A stretch of DNA of 64,000 bases, from the NCBI RefSeq assembly GCF_004519315.1, contig NZ_SOZE01000003.1:310001-374000 (forward strand). Direction: 5' to 3'. Position numbers and translations under genes: made by a program. This document shows, piece by piece, positions 28,601-36,661 of this stretch. Source of the stretch: Mucilaginibacter psychrotolerans. Lineage in GTDB: Bacteria > Bacteroidota > Bacteroidia > Sphingobacteriales > Sphingobacteriaceae. The notes beneath the pieces were generated by a model. That model made no database searches and was not told where the DNA came from. It worked only from the letters and a program-made list of their open reading frames with translations. Numbering within the stretch: position 1 is the stretch's first letter; the number at the start of each line of letters is the position of its first letter.

Positions 28601-28997
28601 CTGTACGGGAGTTATTAATAACCTTGTTTTGCGTGCTCACCACTCTTACTTCGCTTAACGAAGTGCTGGTTGGCAACAATTTGGTATCAATTCTAAACTC
28701 CTGGCCCAATGATAAGGTAATATCATTTTCAACCTTAGAGTTAAACCCGATGAAAGAGAATGTAACCGTGTACGGGCCACCAATACGTAAGTTTGGTAAG
28801 TTGTAACGGCCATCCACGCGGGATACGGTTGCGTAGTTAGTGCCGGTTGGGGTATGCAAAGCCGTGATTGTAACACCCGGCAATGGTAAACCCTTCTCGT
28901 CAACTACGGTTCCTGATATACTACTTGTTGTTTGCTGTGCAAAGCCTACAACAGTTGTAAACAGGGCGAAAATTAATAGAAGTAAATGCTTCCTCAT
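25662..28997 (-). CDS. Oar-like TonB-dependent outer-membrane receptor
   Basis: The 1111-residue protein begins with a signal peptide (GFAQQ, about residue 20). A carboxypeptidase-regulatory-like domain follows (SISGTVVDEKGLPLPGVTI to about residue 100), then a plug (DRLPTINRSIQDYTKL to FAGSSVNTVTKSGTNEFKGT) and a long beta-barrel ending FGLRYIFN. This matches Oar/OmpA-type TonB-dependent receptors, whose ligands are often peptides or proteins. No SusD partner is adjacent, so a polysaccharide-utilisation role is not supported. The start 25 codons inside the open frame was chosen because the signal peptide begins there. Confidence 0.93.
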   Translation of the reverse strand: MRKHLLLLIFALFTTVVGFAQQTTSSISGTVVDEKGLPLPGVTITALHTPTGTNYATVSRVDGRYNLPNLRIGGPYTVTFSFIGFNSKVENDITLSLGQEFRIDTKLLPTSTSLSEVRVVSTQNKVINNSRTGSQEIITRNQIDRLPTINRSIQDYTKLTPSSNGNSFGGRNGNGNNVTVDGALFNNSFGLSGTLGGQTNSQPISLDAIEQIQVAVNPFDVTQGRFAGSSVNTVTKSGTNEFKGTVYLYKRSAGLVGLHTLTTDVAKPTVNYTQRGISLGGPIIKNKLFLFVSGEQERISDPATAYTALRSGQVAGGTISQATYDDLNTLKDFLKTKYNYDAGAFENYQLRTRSDKVTAKLDWNVDKNNTLSLKYFYLKSLRDVSPSSSGAQGSRSPGLAGLPFFSSYYTINNNFNIGIAELNTRISSKFANKFTVGYQALRDFRSSPGGGSFPLVDILNAAGTGTLTSFGYEPFTANNLLSTNTTQVSDNFTIFSGKHEFNIGVSGEFNSYKNGFAPNYNGLYRFKSLADFYESANNGTPTAVRYALQYSAVGDFPFAYVKAYTVGLYLQDKWQATDNFKLTYGVRFDLPSYNTESQFNANAAALTGFRDGYKVNTSQFPKATLQISPRVGFNWNVNGEGLTQVRGGAGIFQGPVPYVYISNQASNNGVQFGSYTAVPGVAGVTATDTRFIFKPDVNANRPATATANTQYNLVATDKNFKFPSNFRVNLAVDQKLPFGIIGTLEGSYSKDLNAVIFQNIALPATGTAFKGGDNRIRYSNTTAYPAITLPSGANGNTAAAPNISDAILLTNTKKGYAYTITGQLQRTFKDLYFMVAYTYSDSRSVNDGGSISQSTWRDRSVSGDPNADVTSYTNFRQPNRVIAAFSYKKAYLGHLSTSVGLTYEAANAGVGSYAYSGDVNGDGQTSNDLLYVPKDASDIILIGDNAQDLRTGTKTLLNPGGAANGGVLYAQLNNYINQDPYLSKRRGKYAERNGLVLPYFHLVNFNFTQDLYQTAGKIKNTLQFEFNIINLGNFLYRNWGNYKFANRTLLLSYKGVYNNTGNTADPDNGKPIYSFPYLDNTNQVPLTSTWGNGVSQASRWQAQFGLRYIFN

Positions 28998-29322
28998 ACG
29001 CTGTTTTTTTTTAATTTTAACTGTTAAGTGATTAAATTCGAGGGCAAAGATAGGCAATTGCCTCATTGCCAATGTTAAGTTAGTGTTAACAATAATTATA
29101 TATTTTTCAACATTTTACGCACTTCGCAGCTAATAATGGAAATATGAGGAATTTTTAGTATAATATTTACATTATTCAGACCGCTTACACAACCCTTAGT
29201 TGTACGTTTTTTGAACGTTATATTTAATTTATCATAGCAAAATCCTAAAAATCCCGTTTTTTTTCATTTCACCGCTTTTTACTTAGCTTTGGCATTCAAA
29301 ATCAAAAAAGATATATAACTAT
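28998..29322. other. Divergent promoter region, TonB-dependent receptor / lpdA
   Basis: This 325-bp AT-rich gap holds no gene. TAGCTTTG at 29284-29291 is a good -7 box for lpdA, 31 bases before its ATG. No distinct box was found for the receptor. Confidence 0.5.
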
Positions 29323-30711
29323 ATGGACTACGATTTAATTGTTATAGGTTCGGGCCCGGGTGGCTATGTGGCCGCAATACGTGCATCACAGCTGGGTTTA
29401 AAAACCGCTATAGTAGAAAAAGAATCCTTAGGGGGTGTTTGCCTTAACTGGGGCTGTATCCCTACCAAGGCGCTGCTTAAAAGTGCGCAGGTTTTTGATT
29501 ACCTGAACCATGCTGCCGATTATGGCATCAAAACCAACGGTGGCGAGGTTGATTTTGAAGCCGTTATCAAACGCAGCCGCAGCGTGGCCGATGGCATGAG
29601 CAAAGGCGTGCAGTTTTTAATGAAGAAAAACAAGATCGATGTGATTATAGGCTACGGCTTGCTCAAAACCAAGGGCACCGTATCTGTAAAAATAGCCGAT
29701 GGCACCGTGAAAGATTTCACCGCAAAACATATTATACTGGCAACGGGTGGCCGCTCGCGCGAGTTGCCAAACCTTAAACAGGATGGCAAAAAGGTAATAG
29801 GCTACCGCCAGGCGATGGTGCTTCCACAGCAACCCAAATCAATGGTGGTGGTAGGTTCGGGTGCTATAGGTATTGAGTTTGCTTATTTCTATAATGCTAT
29901 AGGCACCAAAGTTACCGTGGTTGAATTCCTGGACAACATTGTACCGCTGGAAGATGAAGAGATATCAAAAGGCCTTGCCCGTATATTAAAGAAACAAGGT
30001 ATTAATATCATGACAGCCTCTACTGTAGAGTCTGTTGATACCAACGGCGATGGATGCCGCGTAAACGTTAAAACCTCGAGCGGCAATATCGTTTTAGAAG
30101 CTGACGTAGTATTATCTGCGGTAGGTATCTCTACCAACATCGAGGGTATAGGACTGGAAGAAAACGGGGTTAAAACCGATAAAGGCAAGGTATTGGTTGA
30201 TGATTACTACCAAACCAACGTTGAAGGCGTTTACGCCATCGGCGATATCGTAAAAGGACAGGCATTGGCTCATGTTGCCTCTGCTGAGGGTATCATCTGC
30301 GTAGAGAAAATTGCAGGCCACCACCCCGAGCCTTTAAACTACAACAACATACCTGGCTGTACTTATTGCTGGCCTGAAGTTGCTTCGGTTGGTTATACCG
30401 AAAAAGCTGCTAAAGAAGCTGGCTACGAGATAAAAGTAGGCAAGTTCCCCTTCTCTGCATCGGGTAAAGCAAGTGCTGCAGGCGCAAAAGATGGTTTCGT
30501 AAAACTAATTTTCGATGCCAAATACGGCGAGTTCCTGGGTGCGCACATGTTGGGTGCCAACGTAACCGAAATGATTGCCGAAGTAGTTACCGCCCGCAAG
30601 CTGGAAGCCACCGGCCACGAGATCATCAAATCGGTACACCCTCATCCTACCATGAGCGAAGCCGTTATGGAAGCTGCTGCCGATGCATACGGCGAGGTGA
30701 TTCACTTGTAA
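29323..30711 (+). CDS. lpdA: Dihydrolipoyl dehydrogenase
   Basis: LpdA reoxidises dihydrolipoamide on 2-oxoacid dehydrogenase complexes and reduces NAD. The 462-residue protein has the FAD site VIGSGPGGYVAAIRA, the redox disulfide GGVCLNWGCIPTKALL, the NAD site VVVGSGAIGIEFAYF, and the active-site His-Glu in HPHPTMSEAV. No other dehydrogenase subunit is adjacent. Confidence 0.97.
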   Translation: MDYDLIVIGSGPGGYVAAIRASQLGLKTAIVEKESLGGVCLNWGCIPTKALLKSAQVFDYLNHAADYGIKTNGGEVDFEAVIKRSRSVADGMSKGVQFLMKKNKIDVIIGYGLLKTKGTVSVKIADGTVKDFTAKHIILATGGRSRELPNLKQDGKKVIGYRQAMVLPQQPKSMVVVGSGAIGIEFAYFYNAIGTKVTVVEFLDNIVPLEDEEISKGLARILKKQGINIMTASTVESVDTNGDGCRVNVKTSSGNIVLEADVVLSAVGISTNIEGIGLEENGVKTDKGKVLVDDYYQTNVEGVYAIGDIVKGQALAHVASAEGIICVEKIAGHHPEPLNYNNIPGCTYCWPEVASVGYTEKAAKEAGYEIKVGKFPFSASGKASAAGAKDGFVKLIFDAKYGEFLGAHMLGANVTEMIAEVVTARKLEATGHEIIKSVHPHPTMSEAVMEAAADAYGEVIHL

Positions 30712-30732
30712 TTTAAATTCCGTAAAAAAACC

Positions 30733-30760
30733 AAAAAGCATCCAGAAACCGATGCTTTTT
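30733..30760 (+). terminator. Terminator of lpdA
   Basis: A perfect 10-bp stem (AAAAAGCATC with GATGCTTTTT) and 8-base loop are followed by more T residues. Confidence 0.9.
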
Positions 30761-30789
30761 TTATGGATAAACATTTGCTATAAAGTACA

Positions 30790-30821
30790 AAAGCCGCCCT
30801 CGATTAGTCGAGGGCGGCTTT
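30790..30821 (-). terminator. Terminator of the carboxylesterase gene
   Basis: A perfect 14-bp GC-rich stem (AAAGCCGCCCTCGA, 30790-30803, with its inverse at 30808-30821) has a 4-base loop and lies 20 bp beyond the esterase stop. It may also back up lpdA termination. Confidence 0.88.
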
Positions 30822-30840
30822 AAACGATAATAGCGGCTAA

Positions 30841-32472
30841 TTATTTCAAATATTCTTTGTCGAGGAACACATAGCGGCCCCTAAGCTGCGGCCCCTCTTG
30901 TTCTAAAATAGTTGTAACATCTATATTGATAAACGACACCGCGCCGCCTCTAGTGTTAGGCGTCCACTTTGGTACGCCAACGCCATTGGGGTTGCCCGTT
31001 TTAATAAAATTGGCAAAGTAGGTTTCCATAACATTAGATACCTTGTAGTCATGAGGCCCCCATTGGTAGGTTTCGTTGGTGGCGAGGTTGCCCATGGCGT
31101 ATTCTATTTCCGAGGCGTGTGCCGCACCGTTATAAGGCTGAGGCCCTTTTGGCGGCTCCGGCTTGCCATCGCCTGCGGTAATACCACCTGCCAGGCCGGG
31201 CTTGGCATTGCCCATCTTAGCCGTCATGGCCGGGCGGGGCCGCGAAAACAGGTAACGATAAACCGGTCTGCCGCTGGTTTGGGCGTGCAACTCGGCCCAT
31301 TTCCAGGTACTGTAAGATATAAAACGGTCGCTGGCGAGTTCCGTGGCAGATTTGATTACCTCCTCTTCGGTTGCGCCAGGGTATAGTTTCAATACCTCGT
31401 CGGCTTTTTCGCCATAAAACATCTTTAATTGCTTCAGGTAATTCTCAGGCGTTGGCGGCAGGCCATACATCACTGCCTGATAAGGTATCTCTGCCGAGTT
31501 CCAGCCAGCCAATAACGGTACTTTTGCTTGTTGCCCTTCCGCAAAAACATCAGCAGGTATTTTGGTAAGGAAATACCCATCTACCACCGGCGATGATGTT
31601 GGCGGCATACCTTGTTTTGAAGCTATCTCTAATAGCTCTGATGCGGGCATGGCACGCAGTGCCGCCAAAGTAGTGGCCCCTGCCTTATCGGCGAATTTAA
31701 TGCCGTTGGCTTCGGCATCTGTTAAGGGGATAGCGGGCAGGGTTGGTTTTATCATCGCCCCGCTTTCACCAATAGCGCCGGCGATCAGGTTTTTTGATAA
31801 GGGAGAGGCCATTTGTGCCGAAACAGCAATAGAGCCTGCCGATTCACCTGCAATAGTAACCCGTTTAGGGTCGCCACCGAAAGCAGCTATATTGGCCTGC
31901 ACCCAGCGCAGGGCCGCATTCTGGTCCATCAACGCATAATTACCTGATGATTGGTGCGGCGATTCTTTGCTCAGTTCGGGATGTGCCAAAAAACCAAACA
32001 CGCCCAGCCGGTAGTTTACCGTAAGCGATATGATGCCCCTTTTGGCCATGCTCTCGCCATCGTATCGGGCTTCAGAACCATCACCGGCTACAAAGCCGCC
32101 ACCATAAAAGTAAACCAACACCGGCATTTTTTCCCTGGTTTTTTTTGCAGGCACCCATACGTTAAGATACAGGCAATCCTCGCTCATGCCCGGCGAACGG
32201 AACCCCATATCGCCGAACACTTTTTTTTGCATAGGGTTGTAGCCGAAGGTATCGCACTTGCGAATGCCTGTCCAACCAGCTACCGGCTGCGGGTCTTTCC
32301 AGCGCAGATCGCCAATGGGTGGTTGCGCAAAGGGGATGCCTTTGAAGCTTATCACGCCCGATTTTTCGTGCACGCCCTCCAATTGGCCATTACTTATTTT
32401 CACCAACGTTTGCGCCATCACAGCCCCGGCAAAAGCAAATGGCATCACTAACAACAAAGCGATTTTTTTCAT
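30841..32472 (-). CDS. Secreted type-B carboxylesterase
   Basis: The 543-residue protein has a signal peptide (AGAVMAQ, about residue 20) and the carboxylesterase/lipase alpha-beta hydrolase fold. Visible parts are the oxyanion-hole YFYGGGFVAGDG, the nucleophile elbow TIAGESAGSIAVS, EDCLYLNVWVPA, and the catalytic His in GAAHASEIEYAMG. It would hydrolyse carboxylic esters in the periplasm, for example acetyl or feruloyl esters on sugars. It is divergent from a Nudix-type regulator with a palindrome between them, so it is a likely regulated target. Confidence 0.92.
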   Translation of the reverse strand: MKKIALLLVMPFAFAGAVMAQTLVKISNGQLEGVHEKSGVISFKGIPFAQPPIGDLRWKDPQPVAGWTGIRKCDTFGYNPMQKKVFGDMGFRSPGMSEDCLYLNVWVPAKKTREKMPVLVYFYGGGFVAGDGSEARYDGESMAKRGIISLTVNYRLGVFGFLAHPELSKESPHQSSGNYALMDQNAALRWVQANIAAFGGDPKRVTIAGESAGSIAVSAQMASPLSKNLIAGAIGESGAMIKPTLPAIPLTDAEANGIKFADKAGATTLAALRAMPASELLEIASKQGMPPTSSPVVDGYFLTKIPADVFAEGQQAKVPLLAGWNSAEIPYQAVMYGLPPTPENYLKQLKMFYGEKADEVLKLYPGATEEEVIKSATELASDRFISYSTWKWAELHAQTSGRPVYRYLFSRPRPAMTAKMGNAKPGLAGGITAGDGKPEPPKGPQPYNGAAHASEIEYAMGNLATNETYQWGPHDYKVSNVMETYFANFIKTGNPNGVGVPKWTPNTRGGAVSFINIDVTTILEQEGPQLRGRYVFLDKEYLK

Positions 32473-32531
32473 CTGATATTTGAATTATAATTGGTTTTTA
32501 TTGAACAATAAAAAACCTCCAGTAGTGGTTT

Positions 32532-32562
32532 TTATTATTGTATCATTATGTTACAATAATAA
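32532..32562. promoter_or_regulatory. Perfect 11-bp inverted repeat, candidate operator
   Basis: TTATTATTGTA (32532-32542) and TACAATAATAA (32552-32562) are exact inverse copies separated by 9 bases. The site lies in the 138-bp space between the divergent esterase and Nudix-regulator genes. Size and symmetry fit the binding site of a dimeric winged-helix regulator. A second, looser inverted repeat (AATAAAAAACC/GGTTTTTATT) lies just to its left. Confidence 0.7.
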
Positions 32563-32610
32563 TCCGTAACATTGGCATTTTCAAATTTATTTGAGGCAGC
32601 AGGTAAAATA

Positions 32611-33339
32611 ATGAGCAACACCAACAACCCTACAGAAAGCAGTTCGGAGGGCTTCGGGTTTATCCCTCATCTGGCGATTGATGCCGTGATATTCGGTTTC
32701 CATAATAACCAATTGAAAGTATTACTGATGCAATACAGCAAAACCTGCCTGCATGCCCTGCCAGGCGGTTTTGTTCTCCTTACCGAAAACCTTAACGATG
32801 CCGCTAAACGTGTAGCTACCGAACGCACAGGCCTAAGCAACATCTACCTGGAACAATTCTACGTGTTTGGCGATGTGGCCCGGCACGATCCTACCCCCTT
32901 TATTTCTTTTATGGAAGCCGATGGCAGTGCACATAACCCCGGGCACTGGCTGCTGCAACGCTTTATAAGCGTTGGCTACTTCGGCCTGGTAGACTTTACG
33001 CTGGTGACCCCTACGCCTGATAAAATTTTCGATAGCTGCGATTGGTATCACCTGGATGCTTTACCACCATTGATACAAGACCATACCGCTATAGTGCATA
33101 AAGCGCTGCAGGCATTGAGAGCTATGCTGGATGATAAACTAATTGGCTTTAACCTGTTGCCCCGCGATTTTACCATGAGCGAACTGCAAAGCCTGTATGA
33201 AACCATATTGGATAAAAAGCTGCTGCGCCCGGCTTTCCAGCGCAAAATGCTCGGCTTGAGTATATTGGAGCGTGTAGCGAAGAAATTTAGCGGCGGCGCG
33301 CATAAAGCACCTTATTTATATCGTTTTGTTTCTAAATAA
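32611..33339 (+). CDS. Nudix-domain transcriptional regulator (NrtR/AraR-like)
   Basis: The 242-residue protein has an N-terminal Nudix domain (about residues 12-145) and a C-terminal winged-helix segment (ELQSLYETILDKKLLRPAFQRKML). The Nudix box reads GGFVLLTENLNDAAKRVATE, so the catalytic REUxEE is altered to RVATER. Loss of hydrolase residues is known for NrtR- and AraR-type regulators, which sense ADP-ribose or sugars. The start at ATG 32611 was chosen over a TTG 13 codons upstream. The palindrome at 32532-32562 is its likely site. Confidence 0.87.
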   Translation: MSNTNNPTESSSEGFGFIPHLAIDAVIFGFHNNQLKVLLMQYSKTCLHALPGGFVLLTENLNDAAKRVATERTGLSNIYLEQFYVFGDVARHDPTPFISFMEADGSAHNPGHWLLQRFISVGYFGLVDFTLVTPTPDKIFDSCDWYHLDALPPLIQDHTAIVHKALQALRAMLDDKLIGFNLLPRDFTMSELQSLYETILDKKLLRPAFQRKMLGLSILERVAKKFSGGAHKAPYLYRFVSK

Positions 33340-33358
33340 GTTGCTACTTTTATAACCG

Positions 33359-33637
33359 ATGAAACCTACGGTTATTATAGAATATTGCCCAAAATGCAAC
33401 TGGCTGCTGCGAGCGGCATATATGGCCCAGGAATTACTCACTACCTTTAGCGACGACCTTTGGGGCGTTACCCTGCAACCTAGCGAAGTTAGCGGCCGTT
33501 ATACCATATATGTGAATGCAGAAGTGCTGTTTGACAGGAAAACCATAGGGCGTTTCCCGGAGATAAAGGAGTTGAAACAGTTACTGCGCGATGCAGTTAA
33601 TCCCGGTAGAAACCTGGGGCACTCAGATAAATCCTAA
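33359..33637 (+). CDS. SelT/SelW/SelH-family (Rdx) protein
   Basis: The 92-residue protein starts with VIIEYCPKCNWLLRAAYMA, giving the CxxC redox motif of the SelW/SelT/SelH group with Cys in place of selenocysteine, in a thioredoxin-like fold. The pattern GVTLQPSEVSGRYTIYVN then DRKTIGRFPEIKELKQLLRD is typical. The role is unproven but probably thiol redox. It follows the Nudix regulator by 19 bp and is probably co-transcribed. Confidence 0.88.
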   Translation: MKPTVIIEYCPKCNWLLRAAYMAQELLTTFSDDLWGVTLQPSEVSGRYTIYVNAEVLFDRKTIGRFPEIKELKQLLRDAVNPGRNLGHSDKS

Positions 33638-33683
33638 TTTTATAGTAATTCTTTACCTGTTAGCTTAACAAAATTTGTTTACG

Positions 33684-33691
33684 TAACTTTG
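33684..33691 (+). promoter_or_regulatory. Candidate -7 box of the Rrf2 gene
   Basis: TAACTTTG fits TAnnTTTG and lies 16 bases before the ATG at 33708. TTTG at 33674 is too close to serve as its -33 element. Confidence 0.4.
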
Positions 33692-33707
33692 TCGCTTAAT
33701 TTTTCAA

Positions 33708-34142
33708 ATGCTATCCAAAAAAACGAAATACGCTATAAAAGCTTTGGTTGCCATGGGCAAAAACATGGACAAACCACCGATGCAGATATCGAAAATTGCA
33801 GAAATAGAAAAAATTCCGAAGAAATTTTTGGAACAGATACTTTTAGACCTTCGCAACGCAGGTTTTTTGTACAGTAAAAAGGGTGCTGGGGGTGGTTACA
33901 GCTTAAATAAAGACCCAAAAGAGATTTTTTTGGTGAGTATTATGCGAATTACAGATGGCCCCATAGCTATGGTTCCATGCGCCAGCATCAATTTCTACCA
34001 CCGTTGCGATGAGTGCCACCAGGAGCATACCTGCGGCATACGTGATGTATTTATTGAGGTGCGCGATGCCTCGCTAAAGATACTTTCGGAAACCAGCATA
34101 GCCGATATTATTGCGAGAGAAACAACATTGATCAATTTATAA
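33708..34142 (+). CDS. Rrf2-family transcriptional regulator with four cysteines
   Basis: The 144-residue protein has the Rrf2 winged helix (KKTKYAIKALVAM, IPKKFLEQILLDLRNAGFL, GAGGGYSL). A later cysteine cluster lies at residues 91, 100, 103 and 109 (VPCASINFYHRCDECHQEHT then C). Three cysteines commonly hold a [2Fe-2S] or [4Fe-4S] cluster in IscR, NsrR or RsrR. Four are present here, so the ligand set is open. No target gene is evident nearby. Confidence 0.92.
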   Translation: MLSKKTKYAIKALVAMGKNMDKPPMQISKIAEIEKIPKKFLEQILLDLRNAGFLYSKKGAGGGYSLNKDPKEIFLVSIMRITDGPIAMVPCASINFYHRCDECHQEHTCGIRDVFIEVRDASLKILSETSIADIIARETTLINL

Positions 34143-34231
34143 AAGCTAAAATATACCTGCTAAAACCTTACTGAAAAAACTATCTCTGATCTCCGCCTAA
34201 ACCTATTCAGTCTATTTTACGTTAAGTAAGT

Positions 34232-34945
34232 ATGCTTAAGTTTAAATGTGTTTTTTCATTACTTTGTGTTTCTATTATTACACTAACTTTATCGGGCCAA
34301 CATAAAGATTCAATCTATACCTTCAAGAAGGCAAGCACCGGCGGTACCGGTAAATTTTATCTTGGGCGGCAAACAGCCCAGGTAATGAGTTTCGACGGCG
34401 CGGCATGGCTGGAACGCAGCACCCGCCAAAAGGAAGAAAATGCCGACCTCGCTATTTCTAAATTACCTATCACAGCAAATAGTGTTATTGCGGATATTGG
34501 TGCAGGCACGGGCTACTATACCTTCCGCATATCGACCAAAGTACCTCAGGGCAAAGTTTACGCAGTGGAAATACAGGACGATGCCGTTAATTACCTTAAA
34601 TACCGCAGCCAAAAGCTTAAACCAAATAACGTGATTGTAATTAAAGGAGGCGACCACTCTCCCAACCTGCCTGTCAACGCTATCGATCTGGCTATAATGG
34701 TTGACGTATACCACGAATTACTTTACCCGCACGAAATGCTGCAAGCCATCCGGGAAGCGCTCAAACCAAAAGGCCGACTGTTACTATTAGAGTACCGTGC
34801 CGAAGACCCGGAGGTGCCGATAAAAGAGTTGCATAAAATGAGTATTAAACAAGTGAACAAGGAAATGACGGCCAACGGATTTCACTTGGTAGAAGACGGG
34901 GAGTTTATGCCGATACAACATTTTTTAGTCTACCAAAAAGATTAA
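34232..34945 (+). CDS. SAM-dependent methyltransferase-like protein with signal peptide
   Basis: The 237-residue protein opens with a hydrophobic signal-like segment (FSLLCVSIITLTLSG, cleavage about residue 22), then a class I methyltransferase fold. It has motif I ADIGAGTGYYTFRIS, then VYAVEIQDDAVNYLKYR and LAIMVDVYHELLYPHEML. Export of a SAM enzyme is odd because SAM is cytoplasmic; the segment could be a membrane anchor. It is convergent with the TPR protein, with only 3 bp between the stop codons. Confidence 0.85.
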   Translation: MLKFKCVFSLLCVSIITLTLSGQHKDSIYTFKKASTGGTGKFYLGRQTAQVMSFDGAAWLERSTRQKEENADLAISKLPITANSVIADIGAGTGYYTFRISTKVPQGKVYAVEIQDDAVNYLKYRSQKLKPNNVIVIKGGDHSPNLPVNAIDLAIMVDVYHELLYPHEMLQAIREALKPKGRLLLLEYRAEDPEVPIKELHKMSIKQVNKEMTANGFHLVEDGEFMPIQHFLVYQKD

Positions 34946-34948
34946 TAG

Positions 34949-36457
34949 TTATTCATTAATTTTTTCGGATATGTTTTTGATGGCTTCATCAAGGCGTTTA
35001 GCGGAGCTCAGTAAGTATTCTTCGCACTGCTTGTACTCTTCTTTATTATTATCACTGTGCTGGATGATATCCATTATGCCCAATATATTAGTGAGGTGCT
35101 TGCGCACCTCGTGCGAGTTAATGAATGCCAATTCGGCTTTTTTGGTTGCGAACAATAACTGTTCGTAGTGCCTTTTTTGTTTTACGTTGCGGTAAATAAG
35201 CGCAATGGCTACGATAATGAGCGCAGCAACCACTACCATAAATATCAGCCAAAGGCGCTCCTTTTCGTAAACTGCTGTACGCTGCGTGTAGGAGTTCTCG
35301 GCCTCGTCTATTCTTATCTGCGACGATATATCCCCCACTTTCGCCAGCCTCAGGTTATTCTCCTGCGATTCTTTAAGCGCCAGCATAAAGTTATGCGCTG
35401 CCAGCTTTTCGTCGCCTTGTTGCTCGGCTATATGCGCAAGCAATTCATACAAGTGGTATTTTATTTCGGGATGGTTATTGGCCGATGCTACAATCAGCTG
35501 CTCATCAGCCTTCTTTTTAGCCGAATCGAGTTGCCCGTTCATAAAAAAGGCATCAGCCAGGCGCTGATCTTCAGTTTCGTTATAAATGTATTTGGGATTC
35601 TTTACCAAGGCCTGTATTTGCTTTATGGCTAAGGGGTAGTCGTGTTTTAGCAGGGTAATATAATATGCAGTACGTTGGCGGTAGTTAAAAATCTTATAAT
35701 TCTTATTACGTGGGTCGTTCAGTTTGTCATGATAAGCTTTCAGCGAATCGAGGTTATTCATCCTGAAATAATTCTCCGACTTATTATAATATAATACGCT
35801 CGAGAGCAAAGTCATGTTCTTTTCATCGTTGGCAATAAGTGCCAGCGCTTTATCCAGATAGTTTAAAGATTGCGTGTAGAAGCCCGATTTATAATAAAGA
35901 TCAGATATATTAATATTTAGTGATGCCTGCGGGCGGTTATCTTTCAGTTTATCTTTCAGTTTCAATACTTCTTTTTTGGCTAAACGGTAGCTATAGATGG
36001 CCGCTATGAAGTTCCCCTGATCGGTTTGGATGAACCCGAGATAAGTATAAAATTGAAATAACAGGTGCGCATCGTTAAGCTTCTCAGCTAGCTGGATAGC
36101 CCTATTCATATTGAGCTCGGCATCCTTAAGGTTATGTTGCTTGTAAAGCGCAAAGCTGGTCATGAACGTTGCAAAAGCATCCCTATCAATCATTGCATAC
36201 TTACTAAATGCCTGGTTAATAGTATCTTTTACGGCATTTAGCTTACTTATTTCAGATGCTTGTATATAGTTCTTTATAAAAAGCACCAGCCTTTTCTGGC
36301 GAAGGAAATCGTCCTTTTGCTGAAGAATATTGGCAAGTGTATCCTGGTTTATCTTGGGCTGATGAAAGGGCACAATAGTCGCAGCAGGCACATTTGCCTT
36401 TAACACAAAAGTAATTAGGAGGGGGAGTGTAAAAGCGATAACGAGCTTTCGGAGCAT
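34949..36457 (-). CDS. TPR membrane protein ending in a histidine-kinase dimerisation-like segment
   Basis: The 502-residue protein has a signal peptide (LLITFVLKANVPA), about 6 degenerate TPR units over residues 50-380, one membrane helix near 395-418 and a cytoplasmic tail. The tail contains INSHEVRKHLTNILGIMDII with His449, matching the H-box of a histidine-kinase DHp domain, but the protein ends about 50 residues later with no ATPase domain. The stop is clean and no kinase remnant was seen downstream. It may dimerise with, or be phosphorylated by, other kinases. Confidence 0.85.
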   Translation of the reverse strand: MLRKLVIAFTLPLLITFVLKANVPAATIVPFHQPKINQDTLANILQQKDDFLRQKRLVLFIKNYIQASEISKLNAVKDTINQAFSKYAMIDRDAFATFMTSFALYKQHNLKDAELNMNRAIQLAEKLNDAHLLFQFYTYLGFIQTDQGNFIAAIYSYRLAKKEVLKLKDKLKDNRPQASLNINISDLYYKSGFYTQSLNYLDKALALIANDEKNMTLLSSVLYYNKSENYFRMNNLDSLKAYHDKLNDPRNKNYKIFNYRQRTAYYITLLKHDYPLAIKQIQALVKNPKYIYNETEDQRLADAFFMNGQLDSAKKKADEQLIVASANNHPEIKYHLYELLAHIAEQQGDEKLAAHNFMLALKESQENNLRLAKVGDISSQIRIDEAENSYTQRTAVYEKERLWLIFMVVVAALIIVAIALIYRNVKQKRHYEQLLFATKKAELAFINSHEVRKHLTNILGIMDIIQHSDNNKEEYKQCEEYLLSSAKRLDEAIKNISEKINE

Positions 36458-36661
36458 GCAGTATATTTTCTATAAATTTACGCTTGCCTTTGATAAAAAC
36501 AAATTAATTGAAAATATAGATTTTCCTTTTTTTTTGCCTTTTTTTTAAAACCTTTAAAAAAAAACCACGTATTAATACTTGGTTAAATATAAATGTGTAT
36601 ATTTACAGACGTTTTTACCAACTGATTAACAAATAAACCAGAAAACATAATTAATACGATA

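Noticed and set aside
33689..33877. Overlapping plus-strand frame at the start of the Rrf2 gene
   Set aside because: It is out of frame with the clear Rrf2 coding sequence and shows no family pattern.
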